This document shows, piece by piece, positions 53,875 through 62,258 of a stretch of DNA of 64,000 nucleotides; the first letter of the stretch is position 1, and every line of letters begins with the position of its first letter. Made by a program: the position numbers and the translations under genes. Source of the stretch: Bacillus sp. FJAT-22090 (GTDB taxonomy: Bacteria > Bacillota > Bacilli > Bacillales_A > Planococcaceae); the NCBI RefSeq assembly GCF_001278755.1, contig NZ_CP012601.1:1426001-1490000 (forward strand), given 5' to 3'. The notes beneath the pieces are model-generated. The model had not been told where the DNA came from. It saw only the letters and a program-made list of their open reading frames with translations, and made no database searches.

Positions 53875-54724
53875 ATTTATCACTTCCCTTCTTACGTTCA
53901 ATATCCTTCTTCAATATGGAGACAAATGTTTTGTTCAGTTCCTCCATACTTTGCGAAGGGTTACATCTTGTTTCATTCCATATTTTTATTAATTCATATG
54001 TGATATCAGCATCTACGTTCTTTCGAAGTAAGTAACCTATTAATGACGCAGTGGAATGGTTTCTCATACCTTCTCCTACACCTTGTAAAAGGTTGACGTA
54101 ATGGCTTGCAGGTTTCTTGTCATACTTGTGACCAGTATTATTAATAATTGTTTGTACGAGCCAATATGGGGCTTCCTGTATAGAAGTTTCTAACACATGA
54201 TGTTCTAATTCCCATGTATATTCTTTTCCACTTATATGCGAGCTAGGTGCTCCAATTATATATCCACCATCACTTCTTAAATCTAGTCCGGGTAAAAATT
54301 CAACCCCGTTTTTAATGTTGCTATTACACTTGAAAAAATAGTGGATTCCACCAGATCCCGATAACTGTACCGGTGTATGAGGGAGAACTTCAAAACTCTT
54401 CTCAAGTTCACGAACGGTATCATGTCCATCTACGTTTTTTTTCAAATCTACATCAAGTACAATTATTCCACTTGCTTCTCCACAAGCTATCCCTATATTT
54501 GCTTTAGGCCACTTAGTCCACCATTTTTTAATAATCGAGGTGTCAAAAGTTGCGTCTTTAACACCATTCTTTGTCAAAGGATGTTTACCTGGTTTACAAT
54601 TCACTTTTTTCCCCTTGCAGCTACATTGCCCGTTTTCTACCCAGTGTAAGGGGAGTACTTTCCACTCTAACTTTGTTGCATAAATAAATGCACTTTTCAT
54701 CATTTTGTTTTCTTCTAAAACCAT
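53852..54724 (-). CDS. Bifunctional primase-polymerase (prim-pol) of the island
   Basis: A 290-residue AEP-type primase. The catalytic DxD is in GIIVLDVDLK (about 83) and SxGxH in SGSGGIHYFFK; the zinc-like Cys cluster CSCKGKKVNCKPGKHP lies near residue 33. The C-terminal part is helical. Together with the SF3 helicase it is a self-sufficient initiation pair, as in SaPI pri/rep. The 5' leader is a near-copy of that upstream of the rha gene. Confidence 0.9.
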   Translation of the reverse strand: MVLEENKMMKSAFIYATKLEWKVLPLHWVENGQCSCKGKKVNCKPGKHPLTKNGVKDATFDTSIIKKWWTKWPKANIGIACGEASGIIVLDVDLKKNVDGHDTVRELEKSFEVLPHTPVQLSGSGGIHYFFKCNSNIKNGVEFLPGLDLRSDGGYIIGAPSSHISGKEYTWELEHHVLETSIQEAPYWLVQTIINNTGHKYDKKPASHYVNLLQGVGEGMRNHSTASLIGYLLRKNVDADITYELIKIWNETRCNPSQSMEELNKTFVSILKKDIERKKGSDKYEGVGSR

Positions 54725-54790
54725 TCATAGCACCCCCTACCCAGTCTTTATCTTGTCCGCACATAGCACGGTAGGCTTGGCAAATACTAT
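54718..54790. repeat. Direct repeat, copy 1 (leader of prim-pol)
   Basis: About 70 bp differing at only two positions from 55732-55804 (with weaker similarity extending about 40 bp). On the minus strand it ends at the prim-pol start codon and contains the ribosome site GGGGGTG; a possible stem CCTACC/GGTAGG spans it. Confidence 0.9.
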
Positions 54791-54923
54791 TATTAAAGTA
54801 GTTGCGATTAAGCGTTAGCTTGGTTCTATCGAATTGTATAAGGCTGTTCGTTCGCTAAAGTGTATATGTGTATGAATAGTTTGCTTTTATACGCTCTATC
54901 CTTTGATGTCATGATTTTCTTAA

Positions 54924-55604
54924 CTATTTTCGCCTTACCTCTCTAGGAAACCAATATTTTACATATTGAATAGCTGCTTTCAATTCTTTTCGCTTCACGT
55001 CTTTGTAAGAGCTAACACCGAAACGATCTTTAATTTCTCTGTGCAGCTCAGTATAAAGGGCTCGTCTTTGAACAGGCTTTAATTTATATTTGAGAACTCT
55101 AGAAAGAACTCTAGAGCTTATTGCAGACTGCAATCTACGTTGCTCACTGTGATCTAAAGTTATTTGACTTTGAACTTTATTTTTCAGATCTTGCATTTCT
55201 TCTTTCAGAAATTCGACTTCCTTTGATGTTTTGTGGGATAAGTTTATAGATTCTTTTAGTTGTTCATTCTCTAAAAGCAGCTTAGATTGAAGCTTTCCTC
55301 TTTCCATCTCGTCGAATCTCGTAACGTATGCTGCCGTAAATAGGAGACCTTTTTCCCCAGTCATTTTGTTAGCTACCAAGTGGCACCCTTTACGTGTGAT
55401 TAAGAAACAAGATACTGCCCGTCCTGTTTTATCTTTATATTTGCTCTCTATGAAAAAATCACTGAGGGCGAGATCGCCCTGAGTTAAATATTTTATATAA
55501 CCACGAATAGTTTTCATTAAACCGTTATGTTCACGTTGAATCATCTCAGCTACGTCACGGCTGTCTATTACGAGTTGTTCATTAATTACTTCTAATTGTT
55601 TCAT
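54924..55604 (-). CDS. Rha-family phage regulatory protein (antirepressor-like)
   Basis: A 226-residue protein. Residues 1-95 are the Rha domain: VIDSRDVAEMIQREHNGLMK, FIESKYKDKTGRAVSCFLITRKG (trimmed: FLITRKGCHLVANKMTGEKG). A coiled coil follows and the C-terminal ORF6C-like domain has RRLQSAISSRVLSRVL and LYTELHREIKDRFGVSSYKDV. Rha proteins modulate lysogeny and are common in PICIs. Transcribed toward prim-pol. Confidence 0.9.
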   Translation of the reverse strand: MKQLEVINEQLVIDSRDVAEMIQREHNGLMKTIRGYIKYLTQGDLALSDFFIESKYKDKTGRAVSCFLITRKGCHLVANKMTGEKGLLFTAAYVTRFDEMERGKLQSKLLLENEQLKESINLSHKTSKEVEFLKEEMQDLKNKVQSQITLDHSEQRRLQSAISSRVLSRVLKYKLKPVQRRALYTELHREIKDRFGVSSYKDVKRKELKAAIQYVKYWFPREVRRK

Positions 55605-55731
55605 CTTATTTCCCCCTCATTTATAAAATTGAAAGCAATAAACCTACAAGAGCAATCTAATGCCGTTTCATTGCATCAATTACCATCCAGAGCTCTAAAC
55701 TTCCAGGTACTTCTCTCTTTAAACATTCCTA

Positions 55732-55804
55732 AAACCATTCATACCACCCCCTACCCAGTCTTTATCTTGTCCGCACATCGCACGGTAGGCTTGGCAAATA
55801 CTTT
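55732..55804. repeat. Direct repeat, copy 2 (upstream of rha)
   Basis: Near-copy of 54718-54790. On the minus strand it is followed by a short frame (MVLGMFKERSTWKF...) with the same first three residues as prim-pol (MVL), so copy 2 looks like a duplicated prim-pol 5' end that kept the leader but not the gene. The remainder of the gap 55605-55948 shows only this and the 17-bp repeat. Confidence 0.9.
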
Positions 55805-55918
55805 TTGTAAAGTAAATGCAAATAAGTACTAGCTTGGTTTTAGCTATTTGTATCCATTGATACTAGGCTAAACCCTCTTACATTATTCAAAACCACTTTG
55901 ATTAAAACAATTCCCTTT

Positions 55919-55935
55919 TGCATACGCCATGCCAA
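55919..55935. repeat. 17-bp repeat TGCATACGCCATGCCAA, copy 1
   Basis: A perfect 17-bp match to 57300-57316. It contains an inverted GCAT...ATGC pair. It lies past the DUF771 stop codon. Confidence 0.7.
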
Positions 55936-55948
55936 ACGTTTTTTTGTA

Positions 55949-56218
55949 TTACCATTCATCAAGGATTACTAGAATAACGCTAATTGCTTCTTTGTATATC
56001 CACCATCTTTTACGGTCCTTTCGTCGTTCAATTATTTTCATACGTGGATCTCTTAATATCTGTTCCTCCAAATACCTAGGGCTCATTGAAGTAATTTCTG
56101 ACATTTTCTTCAAATCAATTAACAACAATGACTCTTGTATTTGCTGATCTAACTGTCTCTGAATGTAATCCCTTATAGCTGATTCATCGATATTTACCGA
56201 TACGTGTGCTGGAATCAT
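55949..56218 (-). CDS. DUF771-like phage/PICI protein
   Basis: About 89 residues from ATG 56218; the longer frame to 56251 would translate the AGGAGAAGGAGG ribosome site as GRRRRE. It is a small charged protein (MIPAHVSVNIDESAIRDYIQ) with LKKMSEITSMSPRYLEEQIL and a C-terminal RKRWWIYKEAIS, the winged-helix-like pattern of DUF771/excisionase-type regulators in SaPIs. It may act as excisionase or regulator. Confidence 0.65.
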   Translation of the reverse strand: MIPAHVSVNIDESAIRDYIQRQLDQQIQESLLLIDLKKMSEITSMSPRYLEEQILRDPRMKIIERRKDRKRWWIYKEAISVILVILDEW

Positions 56219-56465
56219 TTCCCTCCTTCTCCTTCCTTGTATGTTCATCAACCACTTTGATCAAAAAAATATCTTCAATGCCTGTACTAAGTCCATCAGA
56301 TAATTTTCTAGCAATTGTAGCAGATGGATATTTTTTCTCATTTATAACTTGAGATAAATATGAATGAGAAACTCCTATTTTCTGAGATACAGCTCTTAAT
56401 GTTAATCCCTTTTTAGCGATTAACAATTTTGTGTTAGAAGCATTTTTTAATCTGAATAGTATCAA
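56184..56465 (-). CDS. XRE-family regulator, lytic-side (Str/Cro-like)
   Basis: About 93 residues from TTG 56465 with AAAGGAGG at 9 nt; an upstream ATG at 56522 lies inside the promoter and operator, so it is not used. The HTH is LTLRAVSQKIGVSHSYLSQVI. It overlaps the DUF771 start by 35 bp in another frame. Divergent from the 217-aa repressor across a shared operator, like Str/Stl in SaPIs. Confidence 0.85.
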   Translation of the reverse strand: MILFRLKNASNTKLLIAKKGLTLRAVSQKIGVSHSYLSQVINEKKYPSATIARKLSDGLSTGIEDIFLIKVVDEHTRKEKEGNDSSTRIGKYR

Positions 56466-56490
56466 TTTGTACCACCTCCTTTCATAATTG

Positions 56491-56567
56491 ATCATATCAT
56501 TAAATTGGTTGATGTCAACCAATAAAATTAATTATTATTTGACCACCAACCATTTTTTATATAAACT
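56491..56567. promoter_or_regulatory. Divergent promoters with palindromic operator (genetic switch)
   Basis: Minus promoter: TTGACA (56513-56518), 16 bp, TATGAT (56491-56496). Its -35 lies in the palindrome ATTGGTTGA-TG-TCAACCAAT (56504-56523). Plus promoter: TTGACC (56539-56544), 17 bp, TAAACT (56562-56567), with a half-site ACCAACCAT beside its -35. A repressor bound at the palindrome would shut the minus strand first. Confidence 0.75.
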
Positions 56568-56597
56568 AGAGAAATACAACTGAAACGAGGAATTAGT

Positions 56598-57251
56598 ATG
56601 AAGTATTTAAAGTTAGGAGAAGTTATAGGAAAGGCAAGGAAGAAAAAAGGTATATCTTTAAGAGAGCTTTCTAGAAGAACAGGTATCTCTCACCCATACC
56701 TATCACAAATTGAAACAGGCAAGAATGATAGTCCTTCTTTAGAGTTTTTGGTTAAATTAGCCGAAGAGTTACAGCTACCTTTTGCATATTTACTTTGCAT
56801 TTCTTCTACAGAGATGGTGGAATTATCAGGCTTTATATCAAAAGATGTCATTGATAAATATAGATATTACATTCCACCTTTTATTCATAACTGGGATTCA
56901 GCTGATTCCTTTATTGAGTATGCTTTAATCGGAGAAATTAAAGAAAGACCTGATTATTATACGTACGAAAAAATAAAGGAAATTAAAAATTTCTTTTATG
57001 GAGTAAAATCATATGAAAAAGCATATGAAAAAATTATAAATCCAAAACCGAATGTTAGAAAATTACTTGAAGTACTTTTAAAAGAACCATCAACTCAAAC
57101 TACAAAAAAAATATTAAATAACGTTAAGCCAACAATCTCTTTAAAGGAATATCTTTTTTCAAAAAATATAGAGATAACGGTTGATGACAAAACACTATCT
57201 GATGAGGATAAATTAAAACTTGTTGAAATAGCTAATACTATTTTCAAATAA
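56598..57251 (+). CDS. XRE-family repressor (Stl/CI-like)
   Basis: A 217-residue regulator with an N-terminal HTH (ISLRELSRRTGISHPYLSQI, about 18-37) and a C-terminal domain of about 140 residues, without a Ser-Lys protease dyad that I can see, so it is not a RecA-cleaved CI. This fits Stl-type repressors that are lifted by a helper-phage protein. It precedes the integrase on the same strand, with 68 bp between. Confidence 0.85.
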   Translation: MKYLKLGEVIGKARKKKGISLRELSRRTGISHPYLSQIETGKNDSPSLEFLVKLAEELQLPFAYLLCISSTEMVELSGFISKDVIDKYRYYIPPFIHNWDSADSFIEYALIGEIKERPDYYTYEKIKEIKNFFYGVKSYEKAYEKIINPKPNVRKLLEVLLKEPSTQTTKKILNNVKPTISLKEYLFSKNIEITVDDKTLSDEDKLKLVEIANTIFK

Positions 57252-57299
57252 TAAAATTTAATACAAAAAGATAAACCGAATTATACTTACCTATTCATG

Positions 57300-57316
57300 T
57301 GCATACGCCATGCCAA
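57300..57316. repeat. 17-bp repeat TGCATACGCCATGCCAA, copy 2
   Basis: Perfect match to 55919-55935, just upstream of the integrase ATG at 57320. Confidence 0.7.
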
Positions 57317-57319
57317 GAA

Positions 57320-58516
57320 ATGGAATGGTATAAGTTGAAATTACACAAATCTAGTAAAGAACCTGAGATCTACTACTATTTCAATGTGAATGAAGAAAAA
57401 ATTTGGATGTATCGCCACAAGTATTATGACAAGTTAGGTAAACGAAAAGAGAAGAAAAAAAGTGGATTCAAAACAGAAAAAGAAGCCCTAAAATCACTTT
57501 TTGAAGTAAAAGCTGCAACATTACGTGGTGATTCTAAACAAGTGGAACACGACCAAATAACCGTTGCGGAATGGTTAGATATTTGGTATGAAACACATAA
57601 TACAGATTGGAAAGAAACCACTCGAGTGCACAGAGAATCAGTTATACGATTACACATTAAACCCTTAATAGGTCACCATAAGCTTCAGAAATTAGAAAGA
57701 AGTACTTATAAAAGGGATTTTTTAAATGTTCTGGAAGGAAAGTTTAATACCGCTTCTATAAAAACATTTCATAATATTTTTAAAATCGCTATTAATGCAG
57801 CTGTGGAAGATGAAATATTGCCACGTAATCGTTTTACTAAATTTACTTTTAGCTTTGCTGGAGAGAATGATATGGAACTAGAAAATTTTTATTCTCCCAG
57901 GGAGTTAGCTATATTTCTTAAATCTGCAAAAATGTCTTTGAGTATCACCAATTTTACTTACCTTTTAACCCTATCATATAGTGGTATGAGAAAAGGTGAA
58001 GCACTTGCGTTGCATTGGCGTCATATTGACTTAGAAAATAAGTCAATCACAATTGAAGGCACGAGGGACGAAAAAGGCTCGCGTACACCAAAGACAAAAA
58101 ACAGTTACAGAACTATATTAATCGATGATTTGCTAGTTAATCAATTAAAGATCTATCGTAGATGGTGTATAGAAGTCATGTTATCAAATGGTAAAAAGTT
58201 TACCGAAAATTCCATGGTATTTATTAGTGAGCGTACTGGAGAAGAAATTAGTGCCAATACTCCTCAGTATGCAATAAAAATGCTTCTAAATAAATACAAT
58301 TTGAAAAAAATAACGATTCATGGTCTTAGACATACACACTGTACCATCTTACTTAGTCAAGGAGTAAATGTAAAAGTCATCGCTGATCGATTGGGTAATA
58401 CTCCACAAATGATCATGAATGTATATAGTCACGTATTGACGGAATTAGAAACTAAGTCTGTCACTTTGTTTAGTCAAAGTTTAGAAATTGGGGCTATTTT
58501 TGGGGCTAGTGAATGA
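57320..58516 (+). CDS. int: Tyrosine recombinase / integrase of the island
   Basis: About 398 residues from ATG 57320 (GTG 57299 has no ribosome site). An N-terminal arm-binding domain (WMYRHKYYDKLGKRKEKKKSGF), the SAM-like core-binding domain (TVAEWLDIWYETH), then the catalytic domain with Arg in YSGMRKGEALALHW, HGLRHTH (H-x-x-R-H) and the nucleophile Tyr in MNVYSHVL. Its last codons encode two TTGGGGCTA repeats (58488, 58500). It ends 49 bp before attR. Confidence 0.95.
   Translation: MEWYKLKLHKSSKEPEIYYYFNVNEEKIWMYRHKYYDKLGKRKEKKKSGFKTEKEALKSLFEVKAATLRGDSKQVEHDQITVAEWLDIWYETHNTDWKETTRVHRESVIRLHIKPLIGHHKLQKLERSTYKRDFLNVLEGKFNTASIKTFHNIFKIAINAAVEDEILPRNRFTKFTFSFAGENDMELENFYSPRELAIFLKSAKMSLSITNFTYLLTLSYSGMRKGEALALHWRHIDLENKSITIEGTRDEKGSRTPKTKNSYRTILIDDLLVNQLKIYRRWCIEVMLSNGKKFTENSMVFISERTGEEISANTPQYAIKMLLNKYNLKKITIHGLRHTHCTILLSQGVNVKVIADRLGNTPQMIMNVYSHVLTELETKSVTLFSQSLEIGAIFGASE
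58488..58508 (+). repeat. Two TTGGGGCTA repeats at attR, inside int
   Basis: TTGGGGCTA at 58488 and 58500, 12 bp apart, translated as part of the integrase C terminus; the same 9-mer lies three times near attL. Confidence 0.8.
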
Positions 58517-58564
58517 ACTAACCCCTTTAATCCCCCGTAATACTGAACTTTTAACAAGGATTAA

Positions 58565-58633
58565 TTATTATATACAATAACATAGTTGAACTGTATTAAG
58601 ATGTATTATTATCGCTAAATCCTTGTAATATCA
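58565..58633. repeat. attR, 69-bp direct repeat
   Basis: Perfect copy of 30662-30730. The sequence beyond is host DNA upstream of a yjcZ-like gene. Confidence 0.92.
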
Positions 58634-58812
58634 GGGTTACGAAGAGTAAAATAAGTATTTGAAAACAATTTATAAGGTTAACATAAATACAATAACGACG
58701 TATATACAAAAATAAGTGAGTATTGAATGCAAAATATTAATATAAATGGTAATGATAGTTTATTAAAACCATTTTATTTTGTGTTGATTTTTTCTATTTA
58801 AATACACATATG

Positions 58813-58850
58813 AAAAGCGACTGACTCTATATAGAGAAAGTCGCTTTTTC
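58813..58850 (+). terminator. Hairpin terminator downstream of attR
   Basis: AAAAGCGACT/AGTCGCTTTT stem with T5 on plus, also A-rich on the other side so usable on both strands. No gene between 58634 and 59011 was found. Confidence 0.7.
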
Positions 58851-59011
58851 TGAAGAGGAGATTTATAAAGAGATTGTATTGATATCATTTTTTACTACTT
58901 AATTAATAATATCTTTTAGTTCGTTTTGTAATTTAGAAAAAATATACTTTACGACTAAAATGAAATGTTGTACAAGCTTTAGCTTTCTGACCTAACTCCA
59001 ACGTACTTCCT

Positions 59012-59122
59012 TTAATAAATAAAAGATGCCCCAACAATTATAAGCAAGATAAACAATACAACTATTAACGCGAAGCTGTTGTTTCTATACCCACCATTTT
59101 CGCCTCCACTATAACCGGACAT
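59012..59122 (-). CDS. YjcZ-family sporulation-type small protein
   Basis: A 36-residue protein (MSGYSGGENGGYRNNSFALI, then VVLFILLIIVGASFIY). Gly/Tyr-rich start and one transmembrane helix, the YjcZ/YnzL signature found many times in Bacillus spore-formers. AAAGGAGGGGG precedes the ATG. Supports a spore-forming host. Confidence 0.85.
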   Translation of the reverse strand: MSGYSGGENGGYRNNSFALIVVLFILLIIVGASFIY

Positions 59123-59448
59123 TCTTATCCCCCTCCTTTCCTAATAATATTTATAAGTTATGAAAAGATTAAGAAATGGATAAGGTAATTTATCTAATAT
59201 TAAATATTAAATTTGTAATCTTTTTATTTGTCCTTTCAACTAAGTATTGAGCTAGAGGACATATTAATCATAATTACTCACAAATAAAAAGACTTTCAAA
59301 GTAAAAGTCTTTGAAGCCTTTTAGTAAAGCAAAGTTAGACAAGTGTTTAAGAAATTAATTTTCACATTGTTTAATCAGCTTTTAGAACCAAGTTCAGATA
59401 GATTCGAGTAAATTACCCTCGTAAACATTCGCAACGACGACATTCCAT
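59123..59448. other. Intergenic region, one hairpin
   Basis: No supported gene. AAAGACTTT/AAAGTCTTT at 59288-59312 can end minus-strand transcription, but no gene feeds it. Confidence 0.5.
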
Positions 59449-59475
59449 AAAAAAAAACTGCTAATTGAGCAGTCT
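59449..59475 (-). terminator. Terminator of fhs
   Basis: ACTGCT/AGCAGT stem, 4-nt loop, T9 on the minus strand, 11 bp past the stop. Confidence 0.85.
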
Positions 59476-59485
59476 TTTAAAAACG

Positions 59486-61165
59486 TTAAAACAATCCTAT
59501 AACTTCTCCTTTTTCATCAACATCCATGTTCAAAGCTGCTGGTTTTTTAGGCAAGCCAGGCATTGTCATAATATCTCCAGTTAAACATACTAGAAATCCC
59601 GCACCAAGTTTAGGTATTACTTCACGTACAGTAATTGTAAAGTCAGTTGGTCTTCCCATGAGCTTCGGTTGATCGGATAAAGAATATTGTGTTTTTGCCA
59701 TACAAATCGGTAATGCATCCCAGCCGAATGATTTAATTTGATCGATTTGTTTTATGGCTTCTTCCGTAAACACTACATTTTTTCCGCCGTATACTTTTTT
59801 TACAATAATTAAAACTTTTTCCTCGATGGATTGTGTTACATCATATAAAGGGGAGAAATGATTAGGATTTTCCAATTCTTTTAATACGAGTTCTGCGAGC
59901 TCTATTCCGCCAGCTCCCCCTTTTTCCCAAACTTCCGTTAACGCAATAGCTATGTTCTTCTCTTTACACCAAGAAAGCATTGCATCTATTTCTGCAGGTG
60001 AATCTGTTATAAATTTATTTAATGCAACCACTGGTTCGATTCCAAATGCTTGTATCGTTTCAATATGCTTTTCTAGGTTTTTGATACCAACTAAAAGTGC
60101 TTTTACATCTTCTTCCCTCAAGGTATCCTTTTGCTTTCCACCTTGCATTTTAAGTGCACGAATAGTCGCCACAATTACTACGGCATCTGGTGAAAAACCA
60201 CCTTGTCTTGATTTAATGTGCATGAACTTCTCAGCACCCAAGTCTGCTCCAAAACCAGCTTCTGTAATAACGATATCCGCTAAGTTTGTTGCTGTTTTTG
60301 TTGCAATAATGGAGTTACATCCATGTGCTATATTTGCAAATGGACCTCCGTGAATAATTGCAGGAGTTCCTTCTATTGTCTGCACTAAATTAGGTTTAAA
60401 TGCATCTTTTAACAAAAGTGTGAGTGCACCTGCTACACCTAGCGATCGAACTGTTACTGGTTCCTTGTTATATGTATATCCGATGACAATCTGTGAAAGT
60501 CTTTCTTTCAAATCTTCTAAATCCTTTGCAAGGCATAGCACGGCCATAATTTCAGAAGCTACAGTAATATCGAAACCATCTTCACGAGGAACCCCTTGTT
60601 TAGGACCACCGAGACCAATTGTAATATGACGTAATGCACGATCATTCATATCCATTACTCGTTTCCAAATAATCCTTCTAGGGTCTAAATTTAAATCATT
60701 TCCTTGAAAGAGGTGATTATCGATAAATGCAGACAAAGCATTATTAGCAGTAGTTATGGCATGAAGATCCCCATTAAAATGTAGATTGATTTGTTCCATC
60801 GGTAAAACTTGAGCAAATCCACCACCTGTAGCCCCACCTTTTATACCCATAACGGGTCCCAATGAAGGTTCTCTTAGTGCAACAGCAACCGACTTACCTA
60901 ACTGTTGAATTGCATCCGCGAGACCAACAGTTACAGTTGATTTCCCTTCTCCTGCAGCAGTCGGGTTAATTGCCGTTACTAATACAATTTTACCAGGGGT
61001 AGCTTTTTTAGAAATTTTAGTAGGATCTATTTTTGCTTTATAATTTCCATATAATTCTATAGCTTCTTTCGGAATTCCAATTTTCTCACTAATTTGATGA
61101 ATTGGTTTCAATGTTGCATTTTTGGCAATACTTAAATCAGATGGTGCTTCTATTTTAGCATTCAT
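59486..61165 (-). CDS. fhs: Formate--tetrahydrofolate ligase
   Basis: A 559-residue enzyme making 10-formyl-THF from formate, THF and ATP. Landmarks: [19 protein letters not shown] (P-loop-like ATP site), [22 protein letters not shown] (trimmed: [14 protein letters not shown]), LNLDPRRI and [12 protein letters not shown] near the end. Length equals the family norm. It supplies one-carbon units for purines, linking with the thyA-dfrA genes at 13.8-15.3 kb. Confidence 0.97.
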   Translation of the reverse strand: MNAKIEAPSDLSIAKNATLKPIHQISEKIGIPKEAIELYGNYKAKIDPTKISKKATPGKIVLVTAINPTAAGEGKSTVTVGLADAIQQLGKSVAVALREPSLGPVMGIKGGATGGGFAQVLPMEQINLHFNGDLHAITTANNALSAFIDNHLFQGNDLNLDPRRIIWKRVMDMNDRALRHITIGLGGPKQGVPREDGFDITVASEIMAVLCLAKDLEDLKERLSQIVIGYTYNKEPVTVRSLGVAGALTLLLKDAFKPNLVQTIEGTPAIIHGGPFANIAHGCNSIIATKTATNLADIVITEAGFGADLGAEKFMHIKSRQGGFSPDAVVIVATIRALKMQGGKQKDTLREEDVKALLVGIKNLEKHIETIQAFGIEPVVALNKFITDSPAEIDAMLSWCKEKNIAIALTEVWEKGGAGGIELAELVLKELENPNHFSPLYDVTQSIEEKVLIIVKKVYGGKNVVFTEEAIKQIDQIKSFGWDALPICMAKTQYSLSDQPKLMGRPTDFTITVREVIPKLGAGFLVCLTGDIMTMPGLPKKPAALNMDVDEKGEVIGLF

Positions 61166-61238
61166 ATTTATCCCCTACTTTTTTATTTTATTATATCCAT
61201 ATAAAAGTATATAAGATCGAAGTAAATTCGACATATTA

Positions 61239-61268
61239 TTGACGATTCCTGGCATTTAATGGTATAGT
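61239..61268 (+). promoter_or_regulatory. Promoter of the plus-strand cold-shock gene
   Basis: TTGACG (61239-61244), 18 bp, TATAGT (61263-61268); leader of about 40 nt to the ATG at 61317. Confidence 0.6.
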
Positions 61269-61316
61269 TAAACTATCCATTCTCAGAATATTTAGTGGAT
61301 CGAGGGAGGAACTATT

Positions 61317-61520
61317 ATGCAACAGGGGAAAGTAAAATGGTTCAACAATGAAAAAGGCTACGGATTTATCGAGTACAACGATGGAGAAGACGTATTTGTC
61401 CATTTTACAGGTATTCAGGGAGATGGATTTCGAGCTTTAGAAGAAGGACAAGATGTATCTTTCGATATAATAGAAGGAAACCGCGGACCTCAAGCTGCAA
61501 ATGTCATTAAAAACAGTTAA
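61317..61520 (+). CDS. Cold-shock protein CspA family
   Basis: A 67-residue OB-fold RNA chaperone: [18 protein letters not shown] (RNP1-type KGYGFI) and VFVHF (RNP2). GAGGGAGGA precedes the ATG. Its sequence differs from the second csp at 63046-63246, so the two are paralogues with likely different control. Confidence 0.96.
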   Translation: MQQGKVKWFNNEKGYGFIEYNDGEDVFVHFTGIQGDGFRALEEGQDVSFDIIEGNRGPQAANVIKNS

Positions 61521-61528
61521 TACAGTTC

Positions 61529-61561
61529 TTCCTGCGACAATTGGTCGTGGGACTTTTTTAT
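61529..61561 (+). terminator. Terminator after the csp gene
   Basis: CTGCGAC/GTCGTGG stem using two G-U pairs with a 5-nt loop, then T6. It overlaps the stop region of the convergent zinc-finger gene. Confidence 0.7.
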
Positions 61562-61740
61562 TTAGAATTTAGTTTCTCTCCAACCTGTCTTATTTCTTCT
61601 CCCACTGTGCAAGAATGAATACAGAAATCATGGGCGACAGTCTTACCTTTTTCTTTGCGTAATAAGGTTTTTACAAAACAACCATCGCAATAGGTATTTA
61701 ATAAATAATCTATTTCATTTATTATTTGACTATTTTTCAT
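61558..61740 (-). CDS. YpeQ-like small zinc-finger protein
   Basis: A 60-residue protein with Cys and His at YCDGCFVK, HDFCIHSC, a likely zinc site (CxxC plus HxxxCxxxC). The length and the position next to the RNase H-like gene match B. subtilis ypeQ beside ypeP. Function unknown. Confidence 0.85.
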   Translation of the reverse strand: MKNSQIINEIDYLLNTYCDGCFVKTLLRKEKGKTVAHDFCIHSCTVGEEIRQVGEKLNSK

Positions 61741-61852
61741 ATTAATTCTCCTCGCTATAATAAATTTGATTGTACTATTTGAATGCTTCTATTTGCAACA
61801 ACATGCAAACAAGTACATTCTGAAAAAAAATGATGAAAATCAGGTGATACAA

Positions 61853-62245
61853 ATGCTTGAAGTGTATATTGATGGATCCACAACAGGAAATCCAGGGCCA
61901 AGTGGTATTGGTGTTTTTATTAAAGGGGAAGGTCATCATATTAAGATAAGCGAATATATAGGTATATATTCAAATCATACGACAGAATTTTTAGCATTGC
62001 TTAGAGGACTTGAGGAGGTACAAAAACTTACTTCGTCCATCATTTCAGTACGGACGGATTCACAAATTGTTTGTGCTGCGGTAGAAAAAAAATATGCTAA
62101 AAATGCAGAATTCGCAGCAATATTAGAAAAAATATTAAAGATCAGCGATACCTTTGATTTTTTCTTTATAAAATGGATTCCAGATGAACAAAATAAAGCA
62201 GCACACGCATTAGCTAGAGAAGCTGTATTAAAAAAACTGCCTTAA
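61853..62245 (+). CDS. RNase H-like protein (YpeP type)
   Basis: About 130 residues from ATG 61853 (AGGTGAT at 5 nt; the longer frame to 61766 is not preferred). The RNase H-I fold motifs are YIDGSTTGNPG (Asp7), TTEFLALLRGL (Glu45) and VRTDSQIV (Asp69). The usual fourth acidic residue (N..xD.LA) appears as His in NKAAHALA, so activity may be weakened. Possible roles are removing RNA from hybrids; B. subtilis YpeP is not proven to be active. Confidence 0.85.
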   Translation: MLEVYIDGSTTGNPGPSGIGVFIKGEGHHIKISEYIGIYSNHTTEFLALLRGLEEVQKLTSSIISVRTDSQIVCAAVEKKYAKNAEFAAILEKILKISDTFDFFFIKWIPDEQNKAAHALAREAVLKKLP

Positions 62246-62258
62246 ATGGCAGCTTTTT
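62237..62258 (+). terminator. Terminator of the RNase H-like gene
   Basis: CTGCC/GGCAG stem, 6-nt loop, T8. Confidence 0.85.

Larger units (their letters stand above)
30662..58633. mobile_element. PICI-like phage satellite / composite genomic island, about 28 kb
   Basis: Bounded by a perfect 69-bp direct repeat. The right part reads like a Gram-positive phage-inducible chromosomal island: integrase and repressor on plus; XRE regulator, DUF771, Rha, prim-pol, SF3 helicase, repeat-rich origin-like region and a small terminase-like gene on minus; no capsid or tail genes. The left 21 kb hold defence and conjugation-like cargo and scars of two earlier integrations. Known PICIs are about 15 kb, so the size and the scars suggest a composite. 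Target: the intergenic region upstream of ypgQ. Confidence 0.85.

Noticed and set aside
30662-58633. A CRISPR array within the defence-rich island
   Set aside because: No regularly spaced identical repeats with unique spacers were seen; the repeats found are pairs or iteron-like.
59952-60629. Two plus-strand frames inside fhs
   Set aside because: Antisense shadows of a highly conserved gene.
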